From Bacillota bacterium (GTDB taxonomy: Bacteria; Bacillota_I; Bacilli_A; RF39; UBA660): DNA of 5,583 nt. How positions within the stretch are numbered: position 1 is the first letter of the stretch; every line of letters starts with the position of its first letter. The stretch spans positions 1-5,583 of the forward strand of contig JAGZRP010000067.1 of the NCBI GenBank assembly GCA_018381595.1. Direction: 5' to 3'. Positions 5,037 to 5,583 of the stretch are shown here, one piece after another. Below the pieces are notes generated by a model. That model was not told where the DNA came from. It saw nothing but the letters and a program-made list of their open reading frames with translations, and searched no databases. The position numbers and the translations under genes were made by a program.

Positions 5037-5583
5037 ATGGATTTAATTAGAATGAAAAATGTAAAAAAACGATACCGCAATGGTGTGACTGCAATCTATG
5101 ATTTAGACTTAAAGATAAAAAAAGGTGAATTTGTTTTTGTCATTGGGTCTACAGGTTGTGGAAAGTCTACATTAATTAAAATGCTTTATCGTGAAGAAAA
5201 ACCAACAAGTGGTCAAATCATTGTTGGTGGTTTAGATGTAGGTAAGTTAAAAAATAGTAAAGTTTATAAATTGAGAAGAAAACTTGGAGTGGTATTCCAA
5301 GACTTTAAATTGTTACCAAAAAAGACAGTGTTTGAAAATGTTGCATTTTCTCTTGAAATTTTTGGTCTTCCAAAAGATGAAATCTATTCTAAAGTCGTAA
5401 AAGTTTTAGATTTGGTTGGTTTAAAAGGAAAAGCAAAGAACTATCCGAATCAATTATCAGGAGGAGAGCAACAACGTGTTGCGATTGCAAGAGCGATTGT
5501 CAATGGTCCTAAATTATTAATTTGTGATGAGCCAACTGGAAACTTGGATGAGACAACCAGTATGGAAATTATGAATGTATTAG
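5037..5583 (+). CDS. ftsE: Cell division ATP-binding protein FtsE (partial, 3' end missing)
   Basis: The first 182 codons are present; the window ends before the H-loop. FtsE is the ATPase of the FtsEX complex, which sits at the membrane and switches on peptidoglycan hydrolases outside the cell during division or elongation. FtsE-like sequence includes MKNVKKRYRNGVTAIYDL near the start, then EFVFVIGSTGCGKS with Walker A at 37-44. The Q-loop Gln is 88 in VVFQDFKLLPKKTVFENVAF (86-105), a stretch very characteristic of FtsE. The signature LSGGEQQ is at 140-146, and Walker B LLICDEP is at 160-166, followed by TGNLD. Walker A has Ser-Thr-Gly-Cys where many FtsE proteins have Pro-Ser-Gly-Ala; the essential Gly-Lys-Ser is kept. 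ftsX is expected just downstream, outside the window. The prfB-ftsE neighbourhood, here with a YitT gene between, is known from Bacilli. The assignment is confident. Confidence 0.93.
   Translation, partial: MDLIRMKNVKKRYRNGVTAIYDLDLKIKKGEFVFVIGSTGCGKSTLIKMLYREEKPTSGQIIVGGLDVGKLKNSKVYKLRRKLGVVFQDFKLLPKKTVFENVAFSLEIFGLPKDEIYSKVVKVLDLVGLKGKAKNYPNQLSGGEQQRVAIARAIVNGPKLLICDEPTGNLDETTSMEIMNVL
5454..5480 (+). repeat. 27-base exact repeat in the ABC signature region, copy 2
   Basis: This is identical to 1840-1866 in the other ATPase gene and encodes the same LSGGEQQRV stretch of FtsE. Confidence 0.85.

Overview
The window is AT-rich DNA from low-GC, Gram-positive-type bacteria (Firmicutes/Bacillota), and it appears to hold pieces of two different genomic contexts joined inside one open reading frame. 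Bases 1 to about 650 carry the 3' end of pheT, a strong palindromic terminator, and the start of zapA. This is the pheT-zapA order common in clostridia, and the Ile codons here are mostly ATA (8 of 10 read). From about base 680 onward the same frame continues as the C-terminal part of an FtsX/MacB-type ABC permease. Its Ile codons are mostly ATT (26 of 30 read), and its partner ATPase gene follows at once. The simplest explanation is a chimeric join, by metagenome misassembly or possibly a real recombination. It falls on an A-rich 9-bp tandem repeat at 651-668. I do not think the 379-residue product is a working protein: the permease half has lost the membrane segment that should place its outer domain outside the cell.

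The right-hand part (about 680-5583) reads as one continuous, compact, all-plus-strand chromosomal segment. It holds the permease tail and a MacB/LolD-type ATPase (two-gene operon closed by a hairpin terminator at 2133-2158). Next is a stand-alone gene for a zinc-dependent phospholipase C-like protein with its own extended -10 promoter. Then comes a second extended -10 promoter driving prfB (peptide release factor 2), a YitT-family membrane protein whose start overlaps the prfB stop, and after 63 bases ftsE, which runs off the window end. The prfB-to-ftsE neighbourhood is familiar from Bacilli, where ftsEX controls peptidoglycan hydrolases during growth and division.

prfB is split by an in-frame UGA at codon 25 preceded by an internal Shine-Dalgarno sequence. 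This is the classic autoregulatory +1 frameshift; when restored, the protein has 367 residues with the SPF and GGQ motifs at the E. coli positions. Presence of RF2 and use of UGA as a stop argue for the standard bacterial code and against UGA-recoded Mollicutes. The left flank looks like a Peptostreptococcaceae/Clostridium-type organism. The right flank looks like an Erysipelotrichia/RF39-like Bacilli lineage. Both assignments are inferences from gene order, codon use and remembered protein style.

No tRNA, rRNA, CRISPR array, insertion sequence or phage gene was seen. No gene-free stretch exceeds about 85 bases. I see no undescribed multi-gene system; the chimeric junction is the feature that most deserves checking.
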